A stretch of 64,000 nt of DNA from Nocardia niwae NBRC 108934 = DSM 45340 (GTDB lineage: Bacteria > Actinomycetota > Actinomycetes > Mycobacteriales > Mycobacteriaceae), in assembly GCF_001613465.1 (NCBI RefSeq), contig NZ_BDCK01000023.1, positions 62,001 to 126,000 of the forward strand, read 5' to 3'. The translations under genes were made by a program, and so were the position numbers. Below, one piece after another: positions 51,834-61,137 of the stretch (its first letter is position 1; every line of letters starts with the position of its first letter). The notes under the pieces are model-generated. The model saw only the letters and a list, made by a program, of their open reading frames with translations. It searched no databases and was not told where the DNA came from.

Positions 51834-52250
51834 TCAGAGTTGTGCGGTCTGCTCGCACGGAGGCAGGCCGTCGGCCTCACGGAGTACTTCGGCGACGGAT
51901 TCCAGGTACAGCAGCGTGCGCAGCGACACGCCGTTCACGGCTTGGCCGAGGCGGCGCAGCGCCGAATTGTCCAGGTGCGCGATCACTTCGGCGTCGTCGG
52001 CCCGGTCCGGGCCGGGATCGAAGACGAAATAGCTGGGGTCGAGCCCGAACACGTGCGCGAGGCCGGCGCGGGCCTGCTCCGGCAGCGCGGTGAGCTGTCC
52101 GCGCCGGACTTTCGCCAGCTGGCCTGGCGTCAAGTCGTACCCGGCCGCGGTCACCCATGTTTCGACCGTATCGTCGGCGAGCGGGCGCCCGTGCGCGCGC
52201 TCCCACATCTCGAACGCTAGGTTCAGCCGGGCAGTGATATCGATTTCCAC
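51834..52250 (-). CDS. EspR-like XRE nucleoid-associated regulator
   Basis: 138 residues, starting MEIDITARLNLAFEMWERAHG. The HTH (LTPGQLAKVRRGQLTALPEQARAGLAHVFGLDPSYFVFD) and the C-terminal dimerisation helices (ALRRLGQAVNGVSLRTLLYLESVAEVLREADG) match EspR of M. tuberculosis, a DNA-bridging regulator of virulence secretion genes. Start GTG 52250 is chosen because GGAGG lies five bases upstream; an earlier GTG at 52262 is possible. Directly upstream of conservon 2. Confidence 0.82.
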   Translation of the reverse strand: MEIDITARLNLAFEMWERAHGRPLADDTVETWVTAAGYDLTPGQLAKVRRGQLTALPEQARAGLAHVFGLDPSYFVFDPGPDRADDAEVIAHLDNSALRRLGQAVNGVSLRTLLYLESVAEVLREADGLPPCEQTAQL

Positions 52251-52419
52251 GACCGCCTCCACCTTCTGGGGACATAGCCTCTTGACGGGTCACACATTGA
52301 CTCGACCGTAGCGTGGGAGTAGTCGATCCCCGTGATTTCACGGCAAATGTCCGGTTGCATAGGGGACGGAACCGACTGGATCCCCGGTTCACCGGGATTA
52401 CGACGTCGAGGAGGCGGGT

Positions 52420-52833
52420 GTGCTGCTGAATTCCGAGGAGGCCCGCAAACGATTCGCGACCAGTCCGGTCGCGCGGTTGGCGACGATTTCGGCCCGGCTG
52501 CGCCCGCATCTGGTGCCCATCGTCTTCGCCGTGGCCGGCGAGATCGTCTACACCAGCGTCGACGCGAAACCGAAGACGACCACCGCGCTGCGGCGGCTGG
52601 ACAACATCGCGGCGAACCCGGCGGTCGCCGTGCTCGTCGACCGCTACGACGACGACTGGGCCCAGTTGTGGTGGGCTCGCGCGGACGGTGACGCCCGCCT
52701 CGCCCACGGCGCCGAGGCGGAGGAAGCGATCCGCCGATTGACCGCGCGCTATCCCCACTACGAGCGACGGCCGCCACCCGGCCCGGTGATAGCCATCGAG
52801 GTGGCCCGCTGGTCGGGGTGGTCCGCGAGCTGA
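52420..52833 (+). CDS. PPOX-class F420-dependent oxidoreductase (TIGR03668 type)
   Basis: 137 residues: LLNSEEARKRFATSPVARLATISARLRPHLVPIVFAV, VYTSVDAKPKTTTALRRLDNIAANPAVAVLVDRY, and QLWWARADGDARL are the TIGR03668 pattern. A F420/flavin split barrel. GAGGAGG sits upstream of the GTG. Reaction unknown. Confidence 0.85.
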   Translation: MLLNSEEARKRFATSPVARLATISARLRPHLVPIVFAVAGEIVYTSVDAKPKTTTALRRLDNIAANPAVAVLVDRYDDDWAQLWWARADGDARLAHGAEAEEAIRRLTARYPHYERRPPPGPVIAIEVARWSGWSAS

Positions 52834-52857
52834 GCGAGCCGTGCCGGTTCGGGTACA

Positions 52858-52900
52858 GTCCGATTCGCCGCCTCCCGCCGCGGGAGACGGCGAATCGGAC
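52858..52900 (+). terminator. 19-bp-arm hairpin between F420-enzyme genes
   Basis: Arms 52858-52876 and 52882-52900 pair at 18 of 19 positions around a 5-base loop. It lies between the two F420/flavin genes and may terminate the first or regulate the second. Confidence 0.6.
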
Positions 52901-52928
52901 CACCCGTCGAGCCGATCGTGAGGATCGC

Positions 52929-53360
52929 ATGCCCTCGAATTTCGCGCTGAAGGCCATGAATACGGTGCATCGCGCCCTGCTGAAGCTCAGCTTCGGAAAG
53001 CTGGGCAACGATTTCGCCGGCATGCCGTCGCTCGAACTCACGACCACCGGCCGCAAATCCGGGCGGCAGCACACGGTGATGCTCACGGCCCCGGTCGTCG
53101 ACGGCGACACCTACGTCGTCGTCGCCTCGCGGGGCGGCGACCCGGTCCACCCGGCGTGGTTCCTGAATCTGCGCGACAACCCGGACGTCGTCGTGTCGGT
53201 GCGCAGCGGGCCGAAGGAGCCGATGACGGCTCGGGTGGCCACCGCGCAGGAGCGGGCGCAGCTGTGGCCCCGGGTCACCGCCGCGCAGTCGGTCTACGCC
53301 GGATATCAGACCAAGACCACGCGCGAGATCCCGCTTGTTCTGCTGACGCCGAAGGGATGA
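52929..53360 (+). CDS. Deazaflavin (F420)-dependent nitroreductase-family protein
   Basis: 143 residues. LELTTTGRKSGRQHTVMLTAPVVDGDTYVVVASRGGDPVHPAWFLNLRDNPDVVV is the Ddn/FDOR-A signature, with the ASRGG and HPAWxxNL motifs that bind F420. Relatives include the pretomanid-activating Ddn. Natural substrate probably a quinone or lipid; unknown. GTGAGGA precedes the ATG. Confidence 0.87.
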   Translation: MPSNFALKAMNTVHRALLKLSFGKLGNDFAGMPSLELTTTGRKSGRQHTVMLTAPVVDGDTYVVVASRGGDPVHPAWFLNLRDNPDVVVSVRSGPKEPMTARVATAQERAQLWPRVTAAQSVYAGYQTKTTREIPLVLLTPKG

Positions 53361-53385
53361 GATCCGCGCCGCGCGGCGGCGACGG

Positions 53386-54603
53386 TCAGCCTCGATAGTC
53401 GCGCAGCACCAGAGCCAGGCACCCGGCTGCCGCGAGCGCGCCTGCCCCGAACATCGCCGGATAGCCGAGCCCGTAGGTGTCGTGCAGGAACGACAGCAGG
53501 GCCGGGGTGCCGAAACCGAGGTAGCTCGCCGAATAGAAGACGGCGGTCAGCCCGGCCAGATCGTCCGGGCGGGCGATGCGTTCGATCTCTTGCAGACCGG
53601 CCACCAGGCCGATGCCGTAACCGGCACCGAGCACCGCGGCGGCGGCGACCGTCGCCCACAAGGTCAGCAGGCCGGATGCCAGCGCGGCGAGTGCCATCCC
53701 GATCGTCACCGCGATCAGCGCCGCCGCGGCAGCCCGTGCGGTGCCCGGCCGGTCGATCCGGCGCGCGACGGATTGGACGGCGAATCCGCAGCCCAGCGTG
53801 ACCAGGCAGACCATGGCGGAGAACGCGATCGGAGCCGTGCCCACCCGAGGCGCCACGAGCGCGGGCAGCACCGCGTACGCCGCCGCGGCGGAGGTGAACA
53901 ACCATAGGGCGGCAGGCAGCGCGATCGTGCGGAAACGCCGGTGACCCGCTGCGGGAATCCGCAGGTCATCACGCAGGCGGCCGGAAATCGGCCGCCGGGG
54001 GACGGTTTCCGGCGCCCGCCTGACCCACACGGCCGTGATCAGGCACAGTCCCACGTCGACCAGGTACGCCAGGGTGTGCGGCCACGGCGCCCATTGCGCG
54101 AGCCCGCCTGCGCAGCAGGCGCCGAGCGCGAAGCCGCCGGTGAGACTCATCGCGGAGCGGCGCGCGCCCGTGCCCGCGGGCGGTTGCGGGCCGTAGGGCG
54201 GTTGCGTCAGTTCTTTGAGCCAGCTGCCGCCGACGGCCATCGCCAGCCCGAGCGCGATCCCGCACAGCACCCGGCCGGCCGCCATCAGCGGCACCGCCGC
54301 GGACCCGAACGCGAGCAGCAGCGATCCGGTCGCGGCGATCAGCGGCGCGGGCCGGAGCAGGGCGCGGCGACCGTGCCGATCCGACAGGGGGCCGCCGATC
54401 AGCAACGCGGGCACGATGCCGAGCACGTAATAGAACAGCAGCAGATCGACGGTGGTGGCCGCCAGCCCGTCGTTCTTGTACATCACCAGCAGCGGCGTGA
54501 ATTCGTTACCGCCCCAGGCGATGGCGAACATCGCGGCGGCCACACCCCGCCAGCGTCCCGCGACGACCGGGCCGGCGGGCGCGGTGACGGTCGGTGTCGC
54601 CAT
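53386..54603 (-). CDS. MFS transporter
   Basis: 405 residues, about 12 helices, with GGPLSDRHGRRALL in loop 2/3 and GGFALGACCAGGLAQWAPW in helix 5 (motif-C-like, suggesting export). The start at 54603 overlaps the GntR stop (TGATG), so the transporter is translationally coupled to its likely regulator. Substrate unknown. Confidence 0.85.
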   Translation of the reverse strand: MATPTVTAPAGPVVAGRWRGVAAAMFAIAWGGNEFTPLLVMYKNDGLAATTVDLLLFYYVLGIVPALLIGGPLSDRHGRRALLRPAPLIAATGSLLLAFGSAAVPLMAAGRVLCGIALGLAMAVGGSWLKELTQPPYGPQPPAGTGARRSAMSLTGGFALGACCAGGLAQWAPWPHTLAYLVDVGLCLITAVWVRRAPETVPRRPISGRLRDDLRIPAAGHRRFRTIALPAALWLFTSAAAAYAVLPALVAPRVGTAPIAFSAMVCLVTLGCGFAVQSVARRIDRPGTARAAAAALIAVTIGMALAALASGLLTLWATVAAAAVLGAGYGIGLVAGLQEIERIARPDDLAGLTAVFYSASYLGFGTPALLSFLHDTYGLGYPAMFGAGALAAAGCLALVLRDYRG

Positions 54604-55244
54604 CACCGGCCTCGTAGTTCCAGCTGGTGCACGCCGGACAGGTGCTCGATCAGCGCGACGGCGAATCCGTCGACGTCCGCCGCCGCCACCAGGTCGGCCA
54701 GCCGCGCGTGCTGCTCGATGATCCGGGTGATGTCGACCGGACCGCGGCGCAGCGCGACGCTGTTCATCCGGCGCTGGCGTTCGCGCAGCGAGTCGTAGAA
54801 CCCCGACAGCAGCGGATTGCCGCCCGCGAGGACATAGGTTCGGTGAAAGTCCGTGTCGGCGAGGGCGAACGTGTCGAGATCACCCGCGGCGGCCAGTTCA
54901 CGCTGCCGGTCGATCGAAGAACGCAACGCCTCGACCAGCCCGCCGGTGTCGTTCGCGGTCGCGCTGCGGACGGCAGCGGTTTCCACCACGTAGCGGGCGT
55001 GCGCGACGTGCTCGGCCTCGTCCGGCGGAATCGGCACGACCAGCGCGCCGCGCTTGGGGTAGAGCTTCATCCAGCCCTCGGTCTCCAGCCGCAGGAACGC
55101 CTCGCGTACCGGCGTGCGGGAGGTGCCCAGGTCGGCGGCGATCTCCCCCTCGCTGATCAACTCGCCCCCGGCCAGCGCGCCCGAGAGGATTCGCTCCTTG
55201 ACGGCGCGATAGGCGTGTTCGGCCGATGAATACGTCTTAGACAC
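54603..55244 (-). CDS. GntR-family (FadR/VanR type) regulator
   Basis: 213 residues. HAYRAVKERILSGALAGGELISEGEIAADLGTSRTPVREAFLRLETEGWMKLYPKRG is the GntR winged HTH; the C-terminal helical FCD domain follows (EHVAHARYVVETAAVRSA ... IIEQHARLADLVAAADVDGF). GTG 55244 is the only suitable start; a -10-like TAAGAT is seven bases upstream, suggesting a leaderless mRNA. Operon with the MFS gene. Confidence 0.88.
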   Translation of the reverse strand: MSKTYSSAEHAYRAVKERILSGALAGGELISEGEIAADLGTSRTPVREAFLRLETEGWMKLYPKRGALVVPIPPDEAEHVAHARYVVETAAVRSATANDTGGLVEALRSSIDRQRELAAAGDLDTFALADTDFHRTYVLAGGNPLLSGFYDSLRERQRRMNSVALRRGPVDITRIIEQHARLADLVAAADVDGFAVALIEHLSGVHQLELRGR

Positions 55245-55255
55245 AAGTTGTATCT
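55239..55255. promoter_or_regulatory. 17-bp near-palindrome over the gntR start, candidate operator
   Basis: AGACACAAGTTGTATCT pairs at seven of eight half-site positions and overlaps both the gntR start codon and its -10 element (complement of 55252-55257). A core ACAA-G-TTGT is typical of GntR sites; expected to repress its own operon. Confidence 0.6.
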
Positions 55256-55385
55256 TACCGAGTGATAACGACGAGTTTGCGCGAGGGTCGCCTTCGGAAC
55301 ACGACAACGCTGCCGTAAAGAGAGCGCGCACGCGAGCCGCACCTGCCCCATAGGGCGCCCGATGTGCCGGAAGCCCCGGGTGGAG

Positions 55386-56795
55386 CTATCCGGCCGGGTG
55401 GATGACCGGACGGGGCTGCGGACGCGCCTGCTCGAGTTGTGCGGCGATCGGGAGAATTCTCGTCTCGCCGTTCGTTGGGCCGACCAGCTGAACCGACAGC
55501 GGAAGCCCGTCGTCGCCGACACCCGCGGGCAACGAGGCGGCGGGATGGCCGGTGACGTTCCAGATCGCGGTGTAGGCGACCATCGGAACGGAGGCGAGCT
55601 GCGCGCGCACCGTGTTCGCCCCGTCGAGTACGCCGAGCAGCGGCGGGCGGATCGCGATGGTGGGCGTCAGCAGCAGATCACACTCGGTGAAGAGGCGATC
55701 GGCCTTGCGCCGCACCACCTCTCCGCGCCGGATCGCCCACTCGACGACCGGCCCGCGCGCCCAGGCGCCGGCCGCGATCGTCTGTCTGGTGCGGCGTTCC
55801 AGCAGTTCCGGATGATCCACCTCGGCCAATTCGGCGCGCACGCCGCCGAAGAACTGCGGGAAGAAAGCGTGCGTGGAATCCGGATAGCGTGGACTGATCT
55901 CCGCCACCGTGTGGCCCAGCTCGGCGAGCAGTTTCGCCGTGTCGCGGACCGCGCGCACATGCTGCGGATCCGGTCGCACCGCCGGAATCGGTGATTTGAC
56001 GCTGTAGCCGATGCGCAGCGGCCGCGCCGGTCCGCGCGCCGCCGCTTCGAACGAGGTCGCCGGTTCCGTCGCCCGGAACCGGTCGGTCGGGGTGCTGCCG
56101 CGGATCACGTCGAAGACCACGGCGGAGTCCAGCACCCCGCGGGTCAGCGGCCCCGCGACGCCCAGCGCCCACCACAGGTGCTCGTTGGGGGAAAGCGGCA
56201 CTCGCCCGCGTTGCGGCTTGAGCCCGAACAATCCGCAGCACGCTGCCGGAATCCGGATCGACCCGCCACCGTCGCCGCCCAGCGCGGCGGGCACGAGCCC
56301 GGCCGCCACCGCGGCGGCGGACCCGCCGCTCGATCCGCCCGCGGAGCGGCTCGGATCCCACGGATTGTGGGCCATGCCGAAGGTGCTGGACTCGGTGAAC
56401 GGCCACTGCCCGAATTCCGGCATCGAGGTCTTGCCGACGATGACCGCCCCGGCCGCGCGCAGTCTGCGCACGACCTCGGCATCCGCGACGGCGGGGGTGG
56501 CGTTCGCCCTGGTGCCGAAGCTGGTCACCACACCGGCGACGTCGAATTCGTCCTTCACCGCGACCGGCACTCCGTGCAACGGTCCGACCGGGCCGCCCGC
56601 CGCGCGTTCCCGGTCCCGCTCGACCGCCTCGGCTCTGGCCTCCTCCCGCAGGACATGGGTGAAGGCGCCGAGGTCCGCGGCGGCATCGATCCCGTCGAGC
56701 GTCGCGTCGACCAACTCCTGCGCGGACAGCGCGCCTTGGGCGAGCAGCTCCCGCTGTTCGAGTACACCTGATGAGACCACCTCTTGCAGATCCAT
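55386..56795 (-). CDS. Amidase (amidase-signature family)
   Basis: 469 residues. Catalytic Lys81 (VAVKDEFD), cis-Ser155 (GGSSGGSA) and nucleophile Ser179 (DGGGSIRIPA), with spacings matching the Ser-cisSer-Lys amidases. FGLKPQRGRVPLSP and the AGPLTR region complete the family core. Hydrolyses an amide to an acid and ammonia; substrate unknown. AAGGAG lies upstream of the ATG. Shares strand with the APC permease 111 bp upstream, so it could process an imported amide. Confidence 0.9.
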   Translation of the reverse strand: MDLQEVVSSGVLEQRELLAQGALSAQELVDATLDGIDAAADLGAFTHVLREEARAEAVERDRERAAGGPVGPLHGVPVAVKDEFDVAGVVTSFGTRANATPAVADAEVVRRLRAAGAVIVGKTSMPEFGQWPFTESSTFGMAHNPWDPSRSAGGSSGGSAAAVAAGLVPAALGGDGGGSIRIPAACCGLFGLKPQRGRVPLSPNEHLWWALGVAGPLTRGVLDSAVVFDVIRGSTPTDRFRATEPATSFEAAARGPARPLRIGYSVKSPIPAVRPDPQHVRAVRDTAKLLAELGHTVAEISPRYPDSTHAFFPQFFGGVRAELAEVDHPELLERRTRQTIAAGAWARGPVVEWAIRRGEVVRRKADRLFTECDLLLTPTIAIRPPLLGVLDGANTVRAQLASVPMVAYTAIWNVTGHPAASLPAGVGDDGLPLSVQLVGPTNGETRILPIAAQLEQARPQPRPVIHPAG

Positions 56796-56906
56796 CCGCT
56801 CGCGCTCCTTCCGGGCTCGACGCCGATGCAGGCATTCCCGACCGTATGCAGTCGAGCAACCTTTCCGCAATGGATAGCGCCTGCGAACCTTCCGTCGATG
56901 GGCGGG

Positions 56907-58352
56907 TCAGGAGGGCGCGGGGCCCTTCGCCGCGATCTGGCGGCCGCGTTCGAGCTCGGAATGCGTGCGCGAGTACCCGAAGTAGACGATCAGGCCGACC
57001 ACCAGCCAGATCACGAAACGCGCCCAGGTCTCCCAGGGCAGCGACCAGATCAGATACAGCGAGAACCCGATCCCGATCAGCGGTACGACCGGCATGAACG
57101 GCAGGCGGAACTCGCGCGGCTCCTCGGGGCGGGTGCGCCGCAGCACGATCACCGCCACCGACACCACGATGAACGCCATCAGGATGCCGATATTGGTCAG
57201 CTCGGCGACCACCGTGATGTCCAGCAACCCGGCCATCAGCGCCGAGCCGATGCCGACGATCCAGGTCACCCGGGTGGGCACCTTGCGGACCGGATGGGTC
57301 TTGGCGAACCACGCCGGCAGCAGCCCGTCGCGGCTCATGGCGAACCAGACCCGGGTGACGCCGAGCATGAAGGTGAGCACCACGGTGACGATGCCGATGA
57401 TGGCGCCGACCGCGATGATGTTCGCCACGCCCGGTTGCCCGACCGACTCGAAGGCGGTGGAGAACCCGCTGGTCGGACTGATCTCGGTGTACTTCTGCAT
57501 GCCGGTGAGCACCAGGGTGGCCAGGACGTAGAGCACCATGGCGATGGCCAGCGAGTAGATGATCGCCTTCGGCAGGTGCTTCTTGCCCTCGGTGGACTCC
57601 TCGGCGGCGGTGCTCATCGCGTCGTAGCCGAACACGGCGAAGAAGACGGTGGCCGCGCCCGTCCACACCGCGCCGGTGCCGAACGGGAAGTAGGGGGTGT
57701 AGTTCGAGCTGTCGATGTGGAACACGCCGAGCACGATGATCAGCACGACGAGCGCGACCTTGATGCCGACCGCGACGGTCTCGAACCGGCCGACGCTGCG
57801 GATACCGCGGGAGAGCAGCCACGCCGTGCCGAGGCAGAACAGCATGGCGAAGACGTCGACGACGTGGCCCTCGCCGGTGCCCGCGGCGCCCAGCATCCAG
57901 TCCGGCAGCATGATGTCGACCTGTTCCAGCAGGAACTTGAAGTACCCGGAGACGCCGATGGCCACCACCGCCGCGACCGCGATGTACTCCAGCAGCAGAT
58001 CCCAGCCGATGAACCAGCCCGCGATCTCGCCGAGCGACACGTACCCGTAGGTGTAGGCGGACCCGGCCTTGGGCACCATTCCGGCGAACTCGGCGTAGCA
58101 CAACGCGGCGGCGGCGCTGGCCACGCCCGCGATGAGGAACGAGATCAACACCGAAGGTCCGGTGACGGAGTGCGCCACCGCGCCGGCCAGGGTGAAGATG
58201 CCCGCGCCGATGATGCCGCCGACGCCGATCGCGGTGAGCTGCCACAATCCGAGCGACCGGGACAGTTGCTCGTCGGCGGGAGTGCCTTCGTCCTCGACCT
58301 CGCCTAGCGGTTTCCGGCGGGTCATCTGGGCGCGTAAATGCGCGAGGGACAT
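56907..58352 (-). CDS. APC-family amino-acid permease (CAT-like)
   Basis: 481 residues, 12 helices. GVGGIIGAGIFTLAGAVAH near the N-terminus is the APC substrate motif; PKAGSAYTYGYVSLGE and GYDAMSTAAEESTEGKKHLPKAIIYS are typical of cationic amino-acid transporter-like members. AAAGGATCACC precedes the ATG. It follows the pruA-pruB operon on the same strand after 123 bp and may import proline or another amino acid. Confidence 0.86.
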   Translation of the reverse strand: MSLAHLRAQMTRRKPLGEVEDEGTPADEQLSRSLGLWQLTAIGVGGIIGAGIFTLAGAVAHSVTGPSVLISFLIAGVASAAAALCYAEFAGMVPKAGSAYTYGYVSLGEIAGWFIGWDLLLEYIAVAAVVAIGVSGYFKFLLEQVDIMLPDWMLGAAGTGEGHVVDVFAMLFCLGTAWLLSRGIRSVGRFETVAVGIKVALVVLIIVLGVFHIDSSNYTPYFPFGTGAVWTGAATVFFAVFGYDAMSTAAEESTEGKKHLPKAIIYSLAIAMVLYVLATLVLTGMQKYTEISPTSGFSTAFESVGQPGVANIIAVGAIIGIVTVVLTFMLGVTRVWFAMSRDGLLPAWFAKTHPVRKVPTRVTWIVGIGSALMAGLLDITVVAELTNIGILMAFIVVSVAVIVLRRTRPEEPREFRLPFMPVVPLIGIGFSLYLIWSLPWETWARFVIWLVVGLIVYFGYSRTHSELERGRQIAAKGPAPS

Positions 58353-58475
58353 GGTGATCCTTTCGTCCACTGCGTACGCGACGAGGCGGTCAGCAGATCG
58401 CCTTTCGTGCTCCTCAATACGACCACAGGGACGGGGAGATCGATCGGCTGAAGAAAATAAAGTTCGTGCGCCCGC

Positions 58476-59435
58476 TCAGCGGTCGCGGCCGAAGGAGCGC
58501 AGGAAGAACGCGATGTTGGCCGGGCGCTCGGCCAGCCTGCGCATGAAGTAGCCGTACCACTGGTCTCCGTAGGGCACGTAGACCCGCAGTGCGTGGCCCG
58601 CTGCGGCCAGGCGCCGCTGTTCGGCGTCGCGGATGCCGTGCAACATCTGGAATTCGAAATCGCCGGACTTGCGGCCGCTTTCCCATACGTGGCGCAGCGC
58701 CGCATCGATCAGCGCCGGGTCGTGCGTGGCGATCATCGGGTAGCCTTTGCCGTCCATCAGGATCCGCAGGCAGCGCAGGTAGGACTCGTCCACCGCGGAG
58801 CGGCTCTGGTAGGCCACCGACGCGGGTTCGCGGTATGCGCCCTTGCACAACCGGATCCGTGATCCGGGGCCGGCGAAGGTCCGGCAATCGTCCTCGGTGC
58901 GCTTCAGATAGGCCTGCAGGACCGTGCCGAGCCACGGGAAGTCCAGCCGCAGCTCGCGCACGATCGACAGCGTCGCGTCGGTGGTCGTGTGGTCCTCGGC
59001 GTCCACGGTCACCCAGACTCCGGCCGCCTTCGCCGCCGTGCAGATCTCGTAGGCGTGTTCGCGGGCGATGGCGTATCCGTTCTGTGGAAGCGACTGCCCC
59101 AGGGCGGAGAGCTTGAGCGACACCTCCAGCCGCGGCACCGGCGCCTGGTCCGTGGCGCGCAGTTCGGCCAGCGCCGACAGCAGCCGCAAGTAGTGCGCGA
59201 CGGTTGCGCGGGCATGGTCGAAATCGGTGGTGTCCTCGCCGAGGTAATCGATGGTCACGCAGCGGCCGGAGCCGAGCAGCGCCGACGCCGCGTCGACCGC
59301 GTCGCCCTCGGTCTCGCCCGCGACGAACCGGTCGACCAGCTTCTTGGTGGTGGCGGCGCGGGTGATCGCGCGCTCCACGCGCGGGGAACGGGAGGCCGCC
59401 AGCAGGGCGGGCCGCAGCAGTCCGGAGAAGGCCAT
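58476..59435 (-). CDS. pruB: Proline dehydrogenase (monofunctional)
   Basis: 319 residues, FAD-binding TIM barrel. EVSLKLSALGQSLP, VTVDAEDHTTTD, and the C-terminal KGAYREPASVAYQ, FQMLHGIRDAEQRRL, VYVPYGDQWYGYFMRRLAERPAN are the PRODH signature. Converts proline to pyrroline-5-carboxylate, passing electrons to quinone. The ATG overlaps the pruA stop (TGATG), so the two enzymes are coupled, as in M. tuberculosis Rv1187-Rv1188. Confidence 0.93.
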   Translation of the reverse strand: MAFSGLLRPALLAASRSPRVERAITRAATTKKLVDRFVAGETEGDAVDAASALLGSGRCVTIDYLGEDTTDFDHARATVAHYLRLLSALAELRATDQAPVPRLEVSLKLSALGQSLPQNGYAIAREHAYEICTAAKAAGVWVTVDAEDHTTTDATLSIVRELRLDFPWLGTVLQAYLKRTEDDCRTFAGPGSRIRLCKGAYREPASVAYQSRSAVDESYLRCLRILMDGKGYPMIATHDPALIDAALRHVWESGRKSGDFEFQMLHGIRDAEQRRLAAAGHALRVYVPYGDQWYGYFMRRLAERPANIAFFLRSFGRDR

Positions 59436-61072
59436 CACAACTCCTGGTGCGGGTAGCGGTGGTCGGTCGCGGGAACGAAGGTTTCCTTGATCGTGCGAGC
59501 GGAGGTCCAGCGCAGCAGGTTCTGTGCCGAGCCTGCCTTGTCGTTGGTGCCGGACGCGCGCGACCCGCCGAACGGCTGCTGGCCGACGACCGCGCCGGTG
59601 GGTTTGTCGTTGACGTAGAGGTTGCCCGCCGCGAAGCGCAACCGGTCCATGGCCGTGCCGATCGCCGCGCGGTCCTGGGCGATGACCGCGCCGGTCAAGC
59701 CGTAGGGCGAGCCGCGGTCGATCAGGCCGAGTGTGGACTCGAACGAGCCGCGGACCGAGTCGTCGTAGACGTGCACGGCCAGGATCGGCCCGAAGTACTC
59801 GGTGCGGAATGCCTCGTCGCCCGGATCGTCGCCGAGCAGCACGGTCGGCTCGACGAAATAGCCGACGCTGTCGTCGGCGTGACCGCCCGTGGCGATGGTC
59901 AGGCCGGGGGTCGCTTTCGCTCGGGCGAGAGCGTCCGCGTTCTTGGCGAAAGCCCGCCGATCGATGAGGGCTCCCCCGAAGTGGCCGAAGTCGGTGACGT
60001 CGCCGTAGCTCAGCGCGCCGACCCGGTCGATGAACTCGCGGCCCATCCGGTTCCATACCGAGCGCGGGAGGAATGCCCGCGAGGCGGCCGAGCACTTCTG
60101 GCCTTGGTAGTCGAACGCGCCGCGGATCAGGGCGGTGCTCAGCACCTCGGGGTCGGCGGAGCTGTGCGCCACGACGAAGTCCTTGCCGCCGGTCTCGCCG
60201 ACCAGGCGCGGGTAGGCGTCGTAGTGGTCGAGGTTCGCCGCGACGGCGCGCCAGAGGTGCCGGAAGGTCGCGGTGGACCCGGTGAAGTGGATGCCCGCGA
60301 GCCGGCGGTCGGCCAGTGCCACCTGCGAGACCTCGGGGCCCGTGCCGTGCACCATGTTGATCACGCCGGGCGGCAACCCCGCCGCCTCCAGCAGTCTCAT
60401 CGTCCAGTACGCCGCCACCGACTGGGTGACGGCCGGCTTCCACACCACCGTGTTGCCCATCAGCGCGGGCGCGGTGGGCAGGTTGCCCGCGATGGCGGAG
60501 AAGTTGAACGGCGTGATCGCGTAGACGAAGCCCTCGAGCGGCCGGTAGTCCATCCGATTCCACACCCCGGGCGACGAGATCGGCTGATCGGCCAGGATCC
60601 GGCGCGCGAAGTGCACGTTGAACCGCCAGAAGTCCACCAGCTCACACGGCGTGTCGATCTCGGCCTGGTAGGCCGTCTTGGACTGGCCCAACATCGTTGC
60701 CGCCGCGATGGTTTCGCGCCACGGTCCGGCCAGCAGGTCGGCGGCGCGCAGGAAGATCGCGGCGCGCTCGGCGAACGGCAGCGCCCGCCAGCCCGGCGCC
60801 GCGGCGCTCGCCGCCGTGATGGCGTCGCGGACCTCGCCCGGGCCTGCCGTGGTGAGCGTGCCCAGCACGGCGGCGTGCCGGTGCGGCTGCACCACCGCGA
60901 TGCGCTCGCCGGAACCGTGCCGGTGCGCGCCGCCGATGACGTGGGCGACGTCGGTCGGCGTCGCGGCGAGTTCGGCCAGCTTCACCCGCAGGCGCTCGCG
61001 TTCCGCCGTGCCCGGCGCGAAGCTGCCCACCGGTTCGTTGACCGGCGGGGGCGGGGACACGACGGCATCCAT
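59435..61072 (-). CDS. pruA: Delta-1-pyrroline-5-carboxylate dehydrogenase
   Basis: 545 residues, aldehyde dehydrogenase fold. NAD motif around ITPFNFSAIAGNLP, active-site Glu in LVGETGGKD and catalytic Cys in YQGQKCSAASR. Oxidises pyrroline-5-carboxylate (glutamate semialdehyde) to glutamate with NAD+. AGGAGG precedes the ATG at 61072; longer in-frame starts would run into the divergent pruC promoter. Confidence 0.95.
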   Translation of the reverse strand: MDAVVSPPPPVNEPVGSFAPGTAERERLRVKLAELAATPTDVAHVIGGAHRHGSGERIAVVQPHRHAAVLGTLTTAGPGEVRDAITAASAAAPGWRALPFAERAAIFLRAADLLAGPWRETIAAATMLGQSKTAYQAEIDTPCELVDFWRFNVHFARRILADQPISSPGVWNRMDYRPLEGFVYAITPFNFSAIAGNLPTAPALMGNTVVWKPAVTQSVAAYWTMRLLEAAGLPPGVINMVHGTGPEVSQVALADRRLAGIHFTGSTATFRHLWRAVAANLDHYDAYPRLVGETGGKDFVVAHSSADPEVLSTALIRGAFDYQGQKCSAASRAFLPRSVWNRMGREFIDRVGALSYGDVTDFGHFGGALIDRRAFAKNADALARAKATPGLTIATGGHADDSVGYFVEPTVLLGDDPGDEAFRTEYFGPILAVHVYDDSVRGSFESTLGLIDRGSPYGLTGAVIAQDRAAIGTAMDRLRFAAGNLYVNDKPTGAVVGQQPFGGSRASGTNDKAGSAQNLLRWTSARTIKETFVPATDHRYPHQEL

Positions 61073-61137
61073 GGAACCTCCTGGCGTTAGATGATTTTTC
61101 GGTAGGGGGAAGTCAACACCGGAAAACTGCCCGGAGA

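Noticed and set aside
55678..58245. 855-codon open frame overlapping amidase and permease genes
   Set aside because: It lies on the same strand in another frame, is rich in Arg/Gly/His/Pro, and both overlapped genes have complete catalytic or membrane signatures.
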